From: UBA8079 sp965205535
Lineage (GTDB): Bacteria > Pseudomonadota > Alphaproteobacteria > UBA6615
Length of the DNA stretch: 64,000 bases
NCBI GenBank assembly: GCA_965205535.1
Contig: CBDBHH010000005.1
Coordinates: 620,001 to 684,000, forward strand
Direction of reading: 5' to 3'
The position numbers and the translations under genes are program-made. Shown one piece after another: positions 51,709 through 59,705 of the stretch. The notes under the pieces are model-generated. The model was not told the DNA's origin and made no database searches. It worked only from the letters and a program-made list of their open reading frames with translations. Within the stretch, counting starts at the first letter, position 1. The number at the start of each line of letters is the position of its first letter.

Positions 51709-52593
51709 CTAGAAGCGGTAAAAGGCTTCCGAGTTGGTGACCATGATCTTCTCGCGCATGGCCTCGTCGGGCACCCATTGGCCGAAGGCCTCGACCGGGT
51801 CGGCGTCGTTCGGGTTGACCTCGTACTTGTTCGGATGGGGCCAGTCCGTGCCCCAGATTACCCGGTCCGAGTTCGCCTCGATGAGCGCGCGGGCCATCGG
51901 CTGACAATCGTCATAGGGCGGCAGGTCAGTGGCGCTCACCCGGTTCGCACCGGAGATCTTGATCCAGGTGTTGCCGTCGCGGACCAGCTTGAGCAGGGCC
52001 TGGAAGCCTTCGGCCTCGATGCCCGCAGTTGCCGGCTGATAGGCGAAATGGCCGATCGACATGGGCGTGGTCATCTTCTCGAACACCGGCATCAGGCCGA
52101 CGATGTCTTTGCCTGGGAACAGCCACTCGATGTGCCAATTGAACGGCTTGATGCGCGCCTCCAGCTCGGGGATCGCGTCGAGCTCCAGCGGCATGCCGCC
52201 CTTGTTGTCGATGTTCAGGCGCACACCAACAATACCCTGGTCGCTCAGCTCCTGGAGCTGGGAGTCGGTGAAATCCATGGTCATGGCGCAAACACCACGC
52301 GCCCGGTTCGGGGTCTCGGCGTTGAGCGCGTTCATGCCGTCGAGGATGGCGGAATTGTCGGTGCCATAGACCGACGGCTGGGTGAACACGACTCGGTCGA
52401 CGCCGAGGGTTTCGTGCAGTTTCCGGAGCTCGGAGAGCGGGGATTCCGGCGGGTTGTAGCCGCGGTCGGGCGACAGGGGATAGCGGTCCTCGAACACATG
52501 CACATGGGTGTCGATCGAGCCCTTGGGCAGGGTGATGTTGGGTTTGCGCGGGTTACGGTCGGGCGCAATGCAATCTCTGATGTCGCTGTTCAC
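51709..52593 (-). CDS. Amidohydrolase family protein, 2-pyrone-4,6-dicarboxylate lactonase-like
   Basis: The 294-aa TIM-barrel protein starts its fold with GSIDTHVHVFEDRYPLSPDRGY, in which HxH supplies metal or substrate contacts, and has GTDWPHPNKYEVNP near residue 250 with the catalytic Asp. These features match LigI-like lactonases and related dicarboxylic-acid lactone hydrolases. It lies 63 bases upstream (in transcription) of the dienelactone hydrolase gene on the same strand. Lactone or ester hydrolysis in an aromatic-acid pathway is plausible but the substrate is not established. Confidence 0.87.
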   Translation of the reverse strand: MNSDIRDCIAPDRNPRKPNITLPKGSIDTHVHVFEDRYPLSPDRGYNPPESPLSELRKLHETLGVDRVVFTQPSVYGTDNSAILDGMNALNAETPNRARGVCAMTMDFTDSQLQELSDQGIVGVRLNIDNKGGMPLELDAIPELEARIKPFNWHIEWLFPGKDIVGLMPVFEKMTTPMSIGHFAYQPATAGIEAEGFQALLKLVRDGNTWIKISGANRVSATDLPPYDDCQPMARALIEANSDRVIWGTDWPHPNKYEVNPNDADPVEAFGQWVPDEAMREKIMVTNSEAFYRF

Positions 52594-52674
52594 GGCGAGG
52601 CCTCTTCTATGAATTTCGTGTTCGTCTGTTTTTTTGAATTGAAGTCCCGCCGGTGCGGCGGAAACGCTTCCCTA

Positions 52675-53433
52675 TCACAGATTCCCGGCGGGCCGAAAGC
52701 CATCCAGCGTGGCGATTTCCAGGACCAGCTTGTTGACCACCGCGCGGGGGAAATCCGCCGGTGATTCCGTCACCACTGTGAAGGCCCCCGGGCCGCCGAT
52801 GACAACCTCGCGGAAGTAACCGTCGAGGTCGTATTTCACGCCTTCGACCTCCGTCTGTTCCTGCTGCGGGTTGATGACCAGGCCGTTGATGGTGATGCCT
52901 TTCGACAGGGCACGGTCGCGCGCGTCCGAGACCTCCTCTTCGAGCCCCCGGGAATCGCGCCCGTCGGCGGACAGGTCGATCACCTGCCGGGTGCCCTCGA
53001 TACCGTTGCCGTCAAACAGCCCGGCGGTGAAATCGATCGCGCCCGTGATCGAGGTCAGCCCGCCCTGGGGGATCGGGATCGCGTTCACCGCGGCGGCGAA
53101 GGCCGCCGCGTCCGCCGCGCTGCTGATCACCGTCCAGCCGACCGTCACGCGCTGGGTTACCGACCATTCGACATAGGTCACCGCCACCCGGCCGAGCGGG
53201 CCCGACAGCATGGCGCCGATCACGCGGGGGTCGGTCAGGGCCTGCACGTAGCCGACGCGCTGGAGGTTGACCTCGCCGCCATCGATCGAGGCCGACACGT
53301 CGACGGCGAGAACCAGCTCCACATCGACGGGTATTTCCTGGGCGGTCGCGGGCTGCACGATCACGACAAGCAACAACACTGCGAGCGCGCCAATGCATGC
53401 TTCGAGACGCCGCCTCCGGCGGCTCCTCAGCAT
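52675..53433 (-). CDS. Secreted VWA-like protein of the DUF1194 type
   Basis: The 252-aa protein has a very basic signal peptide (LRSRRRRRLEACIGAL then a Leu/Val core to PATAQ) and a von Willebrand A-like domain. The metal-ion site motif DVSAS is at residues 45-49 after VDVELVLAV, and IDLSADGRDSRG lies near 140. ITINGLVINPQQE and the C-terminal FPRAVVNKLVLEIA fit DUF1194 proteins. Its start codon and first about 12 residues lie inside a REP-like repeat. The role is unknown; VWA domains usually mediate metal-dependent protein contacts. Confidence 0.85.
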   Translation of the reverse strand: MLRSRRRRRLEACIGALAVLLLVVIVQPATAQEIPVDVELVLAVDVSASIDGGEVNLQRVGYVQALTDPRVIGAMLSGPLGRVAVTYVEWSVTQRVTVGWTVISSAADAAAFAAAVNAIPIPQGGLTSITGAIDFTAGLFDGNGIEGTRQVIDLSADGRDSRGLEEEVSDARDRALSKGITINGLVINPQQEQTEVEGVKYDLDGYFREVVIGGPGAFTVVTESPADFPRAVVNKLVLEIATLDGFRPAGNL

Positions 53434-53437
53434 GAGG
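53396..53437. repeat. REP-like element overlapping a gene start
   Basis: The element has flanks CATGCTTCGAGAC and CTCCTCAGCATGAGG around a stem GCCGCC-TCC-GGCGGC at 53409-53423. Its layout matches REP sequences common in alphaproteobacteria. It forms an inverted pair with a second element at 53450-53490. It contains the ATG of the VWA gene on the minus strand. Confidence 0.75.
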
Positions 53438-53449
53438 ACCGAGGGAACA

Positions 53450-53490
53450 CCTCACCCTGAGGAGACCGCGAAGCGGTCGTCTCGAAGGGC
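53450..53490. repeat. REP-like element, inverse orientation
   Basis: CTCACCCTGAGGAG, a stem GACCGC-GAA-GCGGTC at 53464-53478, and CGTCTCGAAGGGC are the reverse-orientation equivalent of the element at 53396-53437. The two are separated by 12 bases and lie between two minus-strand genes, as in paired REP units that form a cruciform or transcript-stabilising structure. Confidence 0.75.
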
Positions 53491-53517
53491 TTCACCGGCA
53501 GGCGCGCGCCCATCGGC

Positions 53518-54402
53518 CTAGCCCAGGTTCGCACGATAGAATTCCAGCAGCCGCGCGATCACCCGGGCATACACCTCCGGATTGCGGGGCTCGTAGACCT
53601 CGGCATGGTTGATGTCCGGTATGACCATCATGTCCTTCGGCTGGCCGGCGTTGGCAAACAACGCCTCGCCCTCCTCCAGCCGCACCATCGTGTCTTTCTC
53701 GCCTTGTACAATCAGCAACGGCCGCGGCGCGATCTGCCCGACCCAGTCCTCGGCCCTGAAATCGCAGGCGAGGTCGATGTTCTCCAGCGGATAGCCGTCC
53801 GGGTAGGCATCCTCGGTCCGGTACATGGTCTTGAAGGCGTCGCGTTCGGCCGGGCCCGGGGGCGAGACCTGCTGATAGGGCAGGCGTTTCGATTCACCGG
53901 TCAGCGCACGCGCGACCCGGTCCTCGGCGAGGGTTTTCTGCAGTTCGGCCCATTCGGCCTCTGTCCGTTTCGAGCGCTGCCATCGTTCCCCGTTGCCCGG
54001 CGCGCCTACTGTCGCGATGACTGCGATCCCCGGGTCGATGGCCGCCGCCTTGATCGACGCCCCGCCGCCATGGCTCAGGCCCATCAGACCGATTCTGCCC
54101 GCGTCCACCCCCGCACGCGCGGCGAGCCAGATACGCGCGGCGAGGATGTCGCGTACCTGTTCTTCCGGGTCGATACGGTTCGCGATACCGTCGCTGTCGC
54201 CGAAACCGCGGTGATAAAAATCGAGCGTGTGGAGCCCCGCCGCCGTCAGGTCACGCACGAAAGACGGCATGTAGGTTTCCTTGCGACCGGTGTAGCCGTG
54301 CACGCAGATGATCGCCGGCGCGTCGCCATCCACTTCAGCCTGCGTAAACGTGCCCGCAAGGCGCACCCCGTCTGCGTAGAATTCCGCTGCTTGGCTTTGC
54401 AT
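53518..54402 (-). CDS. Alpha/beta hydrolase
   Basis: The 294-aa protein has the oxyanion region ICVHGYTGRKETYMPSF near residue 33, YHRGFGDSDG near 63, the nucleophile Ser in GLMGLSHGGGASIKA near 108 (GLSHGG), and late acid and His in QGEKDTMVR and DINHAEVYE. It resembles acetyl-xylan-esterase-like or peptidase S9-like hydrolases. There is no signal peptide. The upstream intergenic region separates it from the divergent cupin gene at 54495. Substrate unknown. Confidence 0.87.
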   Translation of the reverse strand: MQSQAAEFYADGVRLAGTFTQAEVDGDAPAIICVHGYTGRKETYMPSFVRDLTAAGLHTLDFYHRGFGDSDGIANRIDPEEQVRDILAARIWLAARAGVDAGRIGLMGLSHGGGASIKAAAIDPGIAVIATVGAPGNGERWQRSKRTEAEWAELQKTLAEDRVARALTGESKRLPYQQVSPPGPAERDAFKTMYRTEDAYPDGYPLENIDLACDFRAEDWVGQIAPRPLLIVQGEKDTMVRLEEGEALFANAGQPKDMMVIPDINHAEVYEPRNPEVYARVIARLLEFYRANLG

Positions 54403-54494
54403 ACCCGCACTTCCGGTTGATCGTTTCGCCCGGTCGTGCCTGAATCACATGCAGTCGCGGTAACACCCGCGCATTCTAATAGGACCGAGCCCCA

Positions 54495-55058
54495 ATGCGC
54501 ACCAAAACCCTGACCCCCGAAGAGATGGAGCGCTACATCGCGCGCTTCGCAGATGTTCCGGCCAACAAGGATCGGACGGCCGACACAATCCCGACCGAGG
54601 CCCGCGAGATGATGACCGCGCGCGCCACCCGCACGGTGATCGCTTCGACCAGCGTCGACACGCCCTGGGGCAATGGGGTGATCCCGGGGCCCGAGGGTTT
54701 CGCTGTCGTGATTGCCGAATGCGAGCCGGGCAACGGCCCGGGCCTTCACTCCCACGCCCACACGACCGAGACCTTCACTTGCCTGCAGGGTCGCTTCCGG
54801 ATCGAGTGGGGCGACGAAGGCGAGTACGCGACCGAGATCGGCCTGTTCGACACGATCTCCATCCCGCCGGGCGTCATGCGCCGGTTCGACAACATCAGCG
54901 ACGAGACCGGCTACCTGCACGTCACCCTGCAGGGGCCATTGCGCGACGTGGAATACGCCCCCAGCGTCGGCGCGGAACTGCGAGAGAAATTCGGCGACGA
55001 GGTCATGACCGAGATCGAGAAACTCGGCTACAATTTCAACGCCGGCCTCGACGGTTGA
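54495..55058 (+). CDS. Cupin domain protein
   Basis: The 187-aa protein carries cupin motif 1 in GPGLHSHAHTTETFTCLQGRFRIEWG near residue 78 and motif 2 in PPGVMRRFDNISDETGYLHV near 135, giving the usual His/Glu metal site, although motif 2 has Arg-Arg where a His is common. The N-terminal 60 residues are outside the barrel. It could be a dioxygenase, isomerase or small-molecule binder. It is monocistronic, with a strong terminator 7 bases after the stop. Confidence 0.83.
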   Translation: MRTKTLTPEEMERYIARFADVPANKDRTADTIPTEAREMMTARATRTVIASTSVDTPWGNGVIPGPEGFAVVIAECEPGNGPGLHSHAHTTETFTCLQGRFRIEWGDEGEYATEIGLFDTISIPPGVMRRFDNISDETGYLHVTLQGPLRDVEYAPSVGAELREKFGDEVMTEIEKLGYNFNAGLDG

Positions 55059-55065
55059 ACGCGAA

Positions 55066-55089
55066 CGGGCGGGTCAAAAGACCCGCCCG
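55066..55089. terminator. Bidirectional intrinsic terminator
   Basis: A 10-bp perfect stem, CGGGCGGGTC at 55066-55075 and GACCCGCCCG at 55080-55089, closes on the loop AAAA between the convergent cupin and binding-protein genes. Confidence 0.8.
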
Positions 55090-55112
55090 CAAACTATTTG
55101 TCGGTAGATGGA

Positions 55113-55997
55113 CTACTCCGCCGCCGAGACCGTGGCCTCTTCGTAGCTGCCGGACCCCAGGCCTTCCCCGTCGGGGAAAATCTCGTGCTCGGCAATCCAC
55201 TCGCGGGAATTCTCGAAGATGTCGAGCGAGTAGGATTCGAAGACGATCCGCTCGCCCGGCCCCATACGCCGCACGTCGATCATGTCGTGATATCGTGCCG
55301 GCAGTTCTTTCAGATAGTAGTGGGTATAGAGCTCGGGCCGCAGGTCGATATCGCGCTGGGCACGCCGGAGCGCAGTGTAGTATTTGCGCACGTCTTCCAT
55401 GTCCGGCTCGCCGCTGACCATGCCCGACATCATGAACGTTGAATCGCAGATCTTCCGGAAACCGAGCTGCTCGACCACATAGTAGGGCGCGCTGAACAGG
55501 GATGCCGCCGGCACCTTGCCGTCGACCAGCAGTTCGAGGCGCTTGAACAGAAGCCCGTCGTTGAAGGACAGGTTGATGTCCTCGGGCTTGAGCCACTGCT
55601 CCAGCGCCTGGATGGTCGAGTAATGGCTGCCCGACTGATAGCCGACCGAGATCGGCACGCCGGCCAGGTCTTCGGGCTTGTGTATATCGGAGTCCGCCGG
55701 GACAAACACACCGCAGGGCGAGACCGAGTAGGCATCGCGGTAGAGCTTGCCGTGGCCAGACGCCGCGGCGGCATTCACCGTCCAGTGGCAGGCCGAGCTG
55801 ATGTCGCAGGTACGGCCCTGCTCGAAGGTCTGGTAGGCGCCGACCTGGTCGCCCAGATCATGCTGCTTGCCGTCGTCCGACGTCAGCTGGTCCTGAAACA
55901 CGTAATCGAGACCCTCGTCGTCGAAGTAACCCTTCTCTTCGGCGACCCATTCCTGCAACCGCATATGCGGCGCGATGACAAATTTCTCGTTGCTCAT
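55113..55997 (-). CDS. NMT1/THI5-like substrate-binding-fold protein without signal peptide
   Basis: The 294-aa protein resembles ABC-transporter binding proteins of the NMT1/SsuA kind: EWVAEEKGYFDDEGLDYVF near residue 15, DISSACHWTVNAAAASGHGK near 85 and VPISVGYQSGSHYS near 128. It starts directly at MSNEKFVIAPHMR and lacks any secretion signal or lipobox, and no permease or ATPase gene is nearby. It may be a cytoplasmic enzyme or sensor of this fold. A GntR/FCD regulator gene lies 31 bases upstream in the same direction. Confidence 0.75.
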   Translation of the reverse strand: MSNEKFVIAPHMRLQEWVAEEKGYFDDEGLDYVFQDQLTSDDGKQHDLGDQVGAYQTFEQGRTCDISSACHWTVNAAAASGHGKLYRDAYSVSPCGVFVPADSDIHKPEDLAGVPISVGYQSGSHYSTIQALEQWLKPEDINLSFNDGLLFKRLELLVDGKVPAASLFSAPYYVVEQLGFRKICDSTFMMSGMVSGEPDMEDVRKYYTALRRAQRDIDLRPELYTHYYLKELPARYHDMIDVRRMGPGERIVFESYSLDIFENSREWIAEHEIFPDGEGLGSGSYEEATVSAAE

Positions 55998-56028
55998 ATT
56001 TTCCTCCTGGATTTTTCGGTGTCCGCGG

Positions 56029-56805
56029 TCAGCAGCAGACGGGTTGATCGTCGTCCCTCACGTCAGGGACATTGTCTTCGGAAACACGGCGCGCCTTGAT
56101 CTGGCGCAGATGGCGGCTCATGAGGTCGCGCGCGCCGTCGCCGTCGCGCGCCTTGATCAGCACATAGAGTTCGTGATGCAGCGCGAGGATGTGTTCGGCC
56201 ACGTCGCGGGTCAGTGTCGGATTGCGTCGCGGCCAGGCGACATGTTGCAGTGAGATCAGCTGCACGCGCAGCACGTCGTTATGCGCGGCATCCGCGATGG
56301 CGAGGTGGAAGGCCAGGCTGAGCCGGGTGAAGCGCGTGACATCGTCGAGTGCGGCTTCGGCCTGCGCCAGCAACGTTTCGATCTTCGTAAAGTCTTCCGC
56401 CGTTCCGTTCACCGCGGCGAGTTCAGCGGTCATGGTCTCGATGGCGCGCTGGGCATCAAGTATCTCGGCAACGCCGACCCCGATAAGATTGAGCTGCACG
56501 GCGAGCGCATCGGCGAAAAGTTGCGGGTTGCCGCGCGCGATCCGCGCACCGCCACCCTTGCCGACCTTGATCTCGACGACCCCGGCCGCCTCGAGGCGCT
56601 TGAGCGCGTCGCGGGCCACGATCCGGCTGGCATCGAACTGTGCGGCGAGGTCCTTTTCGGTGCCGAGCCGGTCACCGGGGCGCAGCCGGCCGGCGAAAAG
56701 CGCATCGCGCACCCGCGCGACGATCTGCTCAGACAATGTGCCACCGGACGTCGTTTCGCCCGGCAGTTCGACCGTTACATCCCGCTCAAGTGCGTCGATA
56801 TTCAT
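56029..56805 (-). CDS. GntR-family transcriptional regulator with FCD domain (FadR type)
   Basis: The 258-aa product has a winged helix-turn-helix at about residues 20-85 (DRLGTEKDLAAQFDASRIVARDAL) and an all-helical FCD effector domain at about 100-235, with the metal-binding pattern Asp/His...His in RLSLAFHLAIADAAHND. FCD regulators sense carboxylic acids. ATG at 56805 (MNIDALERD) is preferred over 56841, though its ribosome-binding site is weak. It precedes the NMT1-like gene and probably regulates it. Confidence 0.9.
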   Translation of the reverse strand: MNIDALERDVTVELPGETTSGGTLSEQIVARVRDALFAGRLRPGDRLGTEKDLAAQFDASRIVARDALKRLEAAGVVEIKVGKGGGARIARGNPQLFADALAVQLNLIGVGVAEILDAQRAIETMTAELAAVNGTAEDFTKIETLLAQAEAALDDVTRFTRLSLAFHLAIADAAHNDVLRVQLISLQHVAWPRRNPTLTRDVAEHILALHHELYVLIKARDGDGARDLMSRHLRQIKARRVSEDNVPDVRDDDQPVCC

Positions 56806-56929
56806 CACCCGTCGACCCCATAGTCCCAGAATTACGGGCAACGATAGCCATAATATTTAAAATAGTAAAGATACTATCTTTTAAATTCGATCATGAAGCT
56901 GTGGACAGGCACGCCCATCGAGTTTGGGC

Positions 56930-57547
56930 CTAGTAGAGCTTGTTGGCGTACTCGTCCTTCAGGCGGGCGTCGATCTCATCGGCGTCGGCCCCGTACCAGT
57001 CGGCGTTGATCGTACCCAGGGACGGGAAGTCCTTGCGGTCGACATTCTTGTCGCCGTTCCACAGGTCCGACCGCACAATCGCCTTGCCGCAATGGAAGTA
57101 GACGTAACGGATGTCGATCACCAGGGCCGCGAGAGGCGTCTTGCCGTTGGCGACCATGTTTGCCAACAGATCCGCGTCCCGGGTCAGGCGAGCGCGGCCG
57201 TTCAGGCGCAGCACCTCGTTGAGACCCGGCACCATGAACAGCACCGCAACTTCGGGATTCTCGAGGATATTGTGGAACGTGTCCGTGCGCCGGTTACCCG
57301 ACCGATCGGGGATGGCGATGGTCGTGTCGTCGATCACATGCACGAAGCCCGGCGCGTCGCCGCGCGGGCTGCAATCGGCCGGCCCGTCCCCGGCTGCCGA
57401 CGTCGACAGAACGCAGAAAGGCGACAGCGCGATGAAGTGTTTGCAGTGTTCGCTGAGCGCCGGCTTTTCCTTCTGGCCGATATAACCCTGGGGCTCGCCA
57501 TAATGTTCGACCAGTTCGTCGACCGACTTGATATCGCCGTCCGGCAT
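56930..57547 (-). CDS. Pyridoxamine 5'-phosphate oxidase family FMN-dependent protein
   Basis: The 205-aa split-barrel flavoprotein has CKHFIALSPFCVLSTSAAGDGPADCSPRGDAPGFVHVI near residues 35-72, the FMN-contact region. NRRTDTFHNILENPEVAVLFMVPG near 85 and LNGRARLTRD follow. It resembles the MSMEG_1061-type PPOX subgroup and not true PdxH. GGAGGATAG lies just before ATG at 57547. The reading frame stays open far upstream but that part is antisense to the next gene. It is divergent from the alpha/beta hydrolase at 57623. Confidence 0.88.
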   Translation of the reverse strand: MPDGDIKSVDELVEHYGEPQGYIGQKEKPALSEHCKHFIALSPFCVLSTSAAGDGPADCSPRGDAPGFVHVIDDTTIAIPDRSGNRRTDTFHNILENPEVAVLFMVPGLNEVLRLNGRARLTRDADLLANMVANGKTPLAALVIDIRYVYFHCGKAIVRSDLWNGDKNVDRKDFPSLGTINADWYGADADEIDARLKDEYANKLY

Positions 57548-57622
57548 GGTGCTATCCTCCGTTGTTGGTCTCAGCCTGTCGCCCCCCAGCCAATCCGTCA
57601 ACTTGTTCAACAAAGTGATCCC

Positions 57623-58465
57623 ATGACCGCCAAAATTTTCCGCGACTACACCCAGGAAGAACTCGACCTGCAATATACGAACCTGGTGACCGACCACGAC
57701 CGCGAGACCCAGCAGGCGTTGCAGGCGCGCTCGGGCGCGTTTGCGGAAGCCCGCGCCGACGCGCGCGGCCTCCGCTATGGCGACCACTCCGCTGACCTGT
57801 TTGACCTGTATCGCGCCTCGGGTGCCGCAAACCCGGCTATCATTTTCGCCCATGGCGGCCAGTGGCAACGCGGAAATGCGGCCGCCACGTCGGCCTGGGC
57901 CGAGGCCGCGCTGAAGCATGACGTGTCGTTCGTTGCCGGCACCTTCCCCATGATCCCGGACGTCCGCCTGCCCGATATCGTCGACCATGTGACCGCGCTC
58001 GTGCGCCATATACGTGCCAACGCCAACGATTACGGTATCGACCCGACGCACCTGTGCATCGCGGGCCATTCGTCGGGTGCCCATCTCGCGGTCTCGGTGC
58101 TGGTCCGGCTCGCCAACGAGAGAGACCTCGACGGCATCGTCTGCGGCATGACGGTCAGCGGCAATTACGACCTGCGGCCGCTGATGCTCAGCTACCGGCG
58201 TGACTATCTGGAGCTCAGCGACGACGAAACAACGGCCATGTCGCCTCTGCTCACCCTCGACCGGCAGTTGCCGCCGCACCTCATCGTCCATGGCGGTGAT
58301 GAGAGCGACGAGTTCAAGCGCCAGGCGACGACATTCCACGCGGCGCTGAAGGCGCAGACCGAAACCGACCTCGTGGTCGTGCCGAACGCCAACCATTTCG
58401 AGGTGTTCGCCGGGCTCGAAAACCCGGAATCACCGGCCTGGGCGTTCCTGAAGCGCCACCTCTAG
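57623..58465 (+). CDS. Alpha/beta hydrolase, kynurenine formamidase-like
   Basis: The 280-aa protein has HGGQWQRG near residue 76 (HGGxW oxyanion motif), the nucleophile in IAGHSSGAHLA near 145 (GHSSGAH), Asp near 236 and His in NANHFEVFAG near 257. This order matches arylformamidase-like hydrolases. No tryptophan-degradation genes adjoin, so a different formamide or ester is possible. ATG at 57623 is the first start consistent with the fold; the long upstream open frame is antisense to the PPOX gene. Confidence 0.87.
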   Translation: MTAKIFRDYTQEELDLQYTNLVTDHDRETQQALQARSGAFAEARADARGLRYGDHSADLFDLYRASGAANPAIIFAHGGQWQRGNAAATSAWAEAALKHDVSFVAGTFPMIPDVRLPDIVDHVTALVRHIRANANDYGIDPTHLCIAGHSSGAHLAVSVLVRLANERDLDGIVCGMTVSGNYDLRPLMLSYRRDYLELSDDETTAMSPLLTLDRQLPPHLIVHGGDESDEFKRQATTFHAALKAQTETDLVVVPNANHFEVFAGLENPESPAWAFLKRHL

Positions 58466-58470
58466 GGAAG

Positions 58471-59703
58471 CTATTCCGCCGCCTTCGCTTCGACCGCCGG
58501 CTCGTGGATCGCGCCGGATCCGATGAGCCCGTCGATTTCATCCGCCGCGAAGCCGAACTCCGCCAGCACCTCGCGGCTGTGCTCGCCGACCAGCGGCGCG
58601 CCGCGCCGGATCGATGTCGGGGTCGCGGAGTATTTGACCGGATGGGCGATCACGCTGTGCTCGCCGCCGGTGGCCGCCGGCACCTTCTCGATCATGCCAC
58701 GCGCGACCGTATGCGGGTCCTCGCTCATTTCCTTGACGTCGTAGACCGGGCCCGCCGGCACGCCCGCCGCCTCAAGCCGTTCCAGCCATTCCCCGGTCGT
58801 GCGGTGGCTGAGAATCTCGGTCAGTGTCTCGACCAGCGCGTCCAGATTGGTCATGCGCATGTTCGACGTCTCGAAACGAGGGTCCTCGGCAAGCTCTCCA
58901 GCGTCGATCGCCTCCACGAACTTCAGCCACGTATTCTGGTTCGCCGCACCCACGACCAGCGACGTGTCCTTGGTCGGAAATGCCTGATAGGGCGCCGACA
59001 GGGGGTGGGCCGAACCCATGGGCTGCGAGATCTCGCCGCTCGCCTGGTAGATCGCCGTCTGCCAGAAGGTGTGCATGATCCCGGCCTCGTAGAGGGACGA
59101 GTCTACATACTGGCCCTCGCCGGTCTCGTAGCGATGGGCCACGGCACCCAGAATACCGACAGCGGAGAGAATACCGGCGGTGATGTCGGTGATCGGCGCG
59201 CCGACCTTGACCGGTGGCCGTCCCGGCGCCTCGCCGGTGATCGACATGATGCCCGACATGGCCTGGGTAATCAGGTCGAAGCCGCCGCGCTCGGCATAGG
59301 GACCGGTGCGTCCGAAGCCCGACACGGAGCAATAGATCAGCCGCGGGTTGAGTTCGTGCATCTCCTCCCAGCCGATGCCGAAATGCTCCATCGCGCCCTT
59401 GCGGTAATTCTCGATGAAGACGTCGGCCTGGGCGATGATTCGCTTCAGCGCGGCACGGCCCTCGTCGCTCTTGGTGTTGACCGCGAAACCGCGCTTATTG
59501 CGGTTCATCATCGCGAACGCGGCGGAGTCTCCCTGCTCACCCTCGCCGAACCGGCGCGTGTCGTCACCGCCAGGTACACGCTCGACCTTGATCACGTCGG
59601 CACCCATATCGGCGAGCATCTGGCCGCAGGTCGGTGCGGCCATGATGTGGCTCATCTCGATGACCTTCAGGCCATGGAGCATTCCTGTGCTGCTGTCGCT
59701 CAT
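58471..59703 (-). CDS. CaiB/BaiF CoA-transferase
   Basis: The 410-aa class III CoA-transferase shows LADMGADVIKVERVPGGDDTRRF near residue 30, MNRNKRGFAVNTK near 66, SGFGRTGPYAERGGFDLITQ near 128, and the putative catalytic Asp173 in APITDITAGI. It is the third CaiB paralogue in the window. The enoyl-CoA hydratase gene lies 2 bases upstream in the same direction, so they form an acyl-CoA unit. Substrate acids unknown. Confidence 0.9.
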   Translation of the reverse strand: MSDSSTGMLHGLKVIEMSHIMAAPTCGQMLADMGADVIKVERVPGGDDTRRFGEGEQGDSAAFAMMNRNKRGFAVNTKSDEGRAALKRIIAQADVFIENYRKGAMEHFGIGWEEMHELNPRLIYCSVSGFGRTGPYAERGGFDLITQAMSGIMSITGEAPGRPPVKVGAPITDITAGILSAVGILGAVAHRYETGEGQYVDSSLYEAGIMHTFWQTAIYQASGEISQPMGSAHPLSAPYQAFPTKDTSLVVGAANQNTWLKFVEAIDAGELAEDPRFETSNMRMTNLDALVETLTEILSHRTTGEWLERLEAAGVPAGPVYDVKEMSEDPHTVARGMIEKVPAATGGEHSVIAHPVKYSATPTSIRRGAPLVGEHSREVLAEFGFAADEIDGLIGSGAIHEPAVEAKAAE

Positions 59704-59705
59704 GT

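Noticed and set aside
50911..52764. 617-codon plus-strand open frame
   Set aside because: It runs antisense across the dienelactone hydrolase and lactonase genes, both of which have clear motifs and starts.
56930..58396. 488-codon minus-strand frame suggesting a long PPOX fusion
   Set aside because: Only the last 205 codons resemble protein; a strong ribosome-binding site precedes ATG at 57547, and the rest is antisense to the formamidase-like gene.
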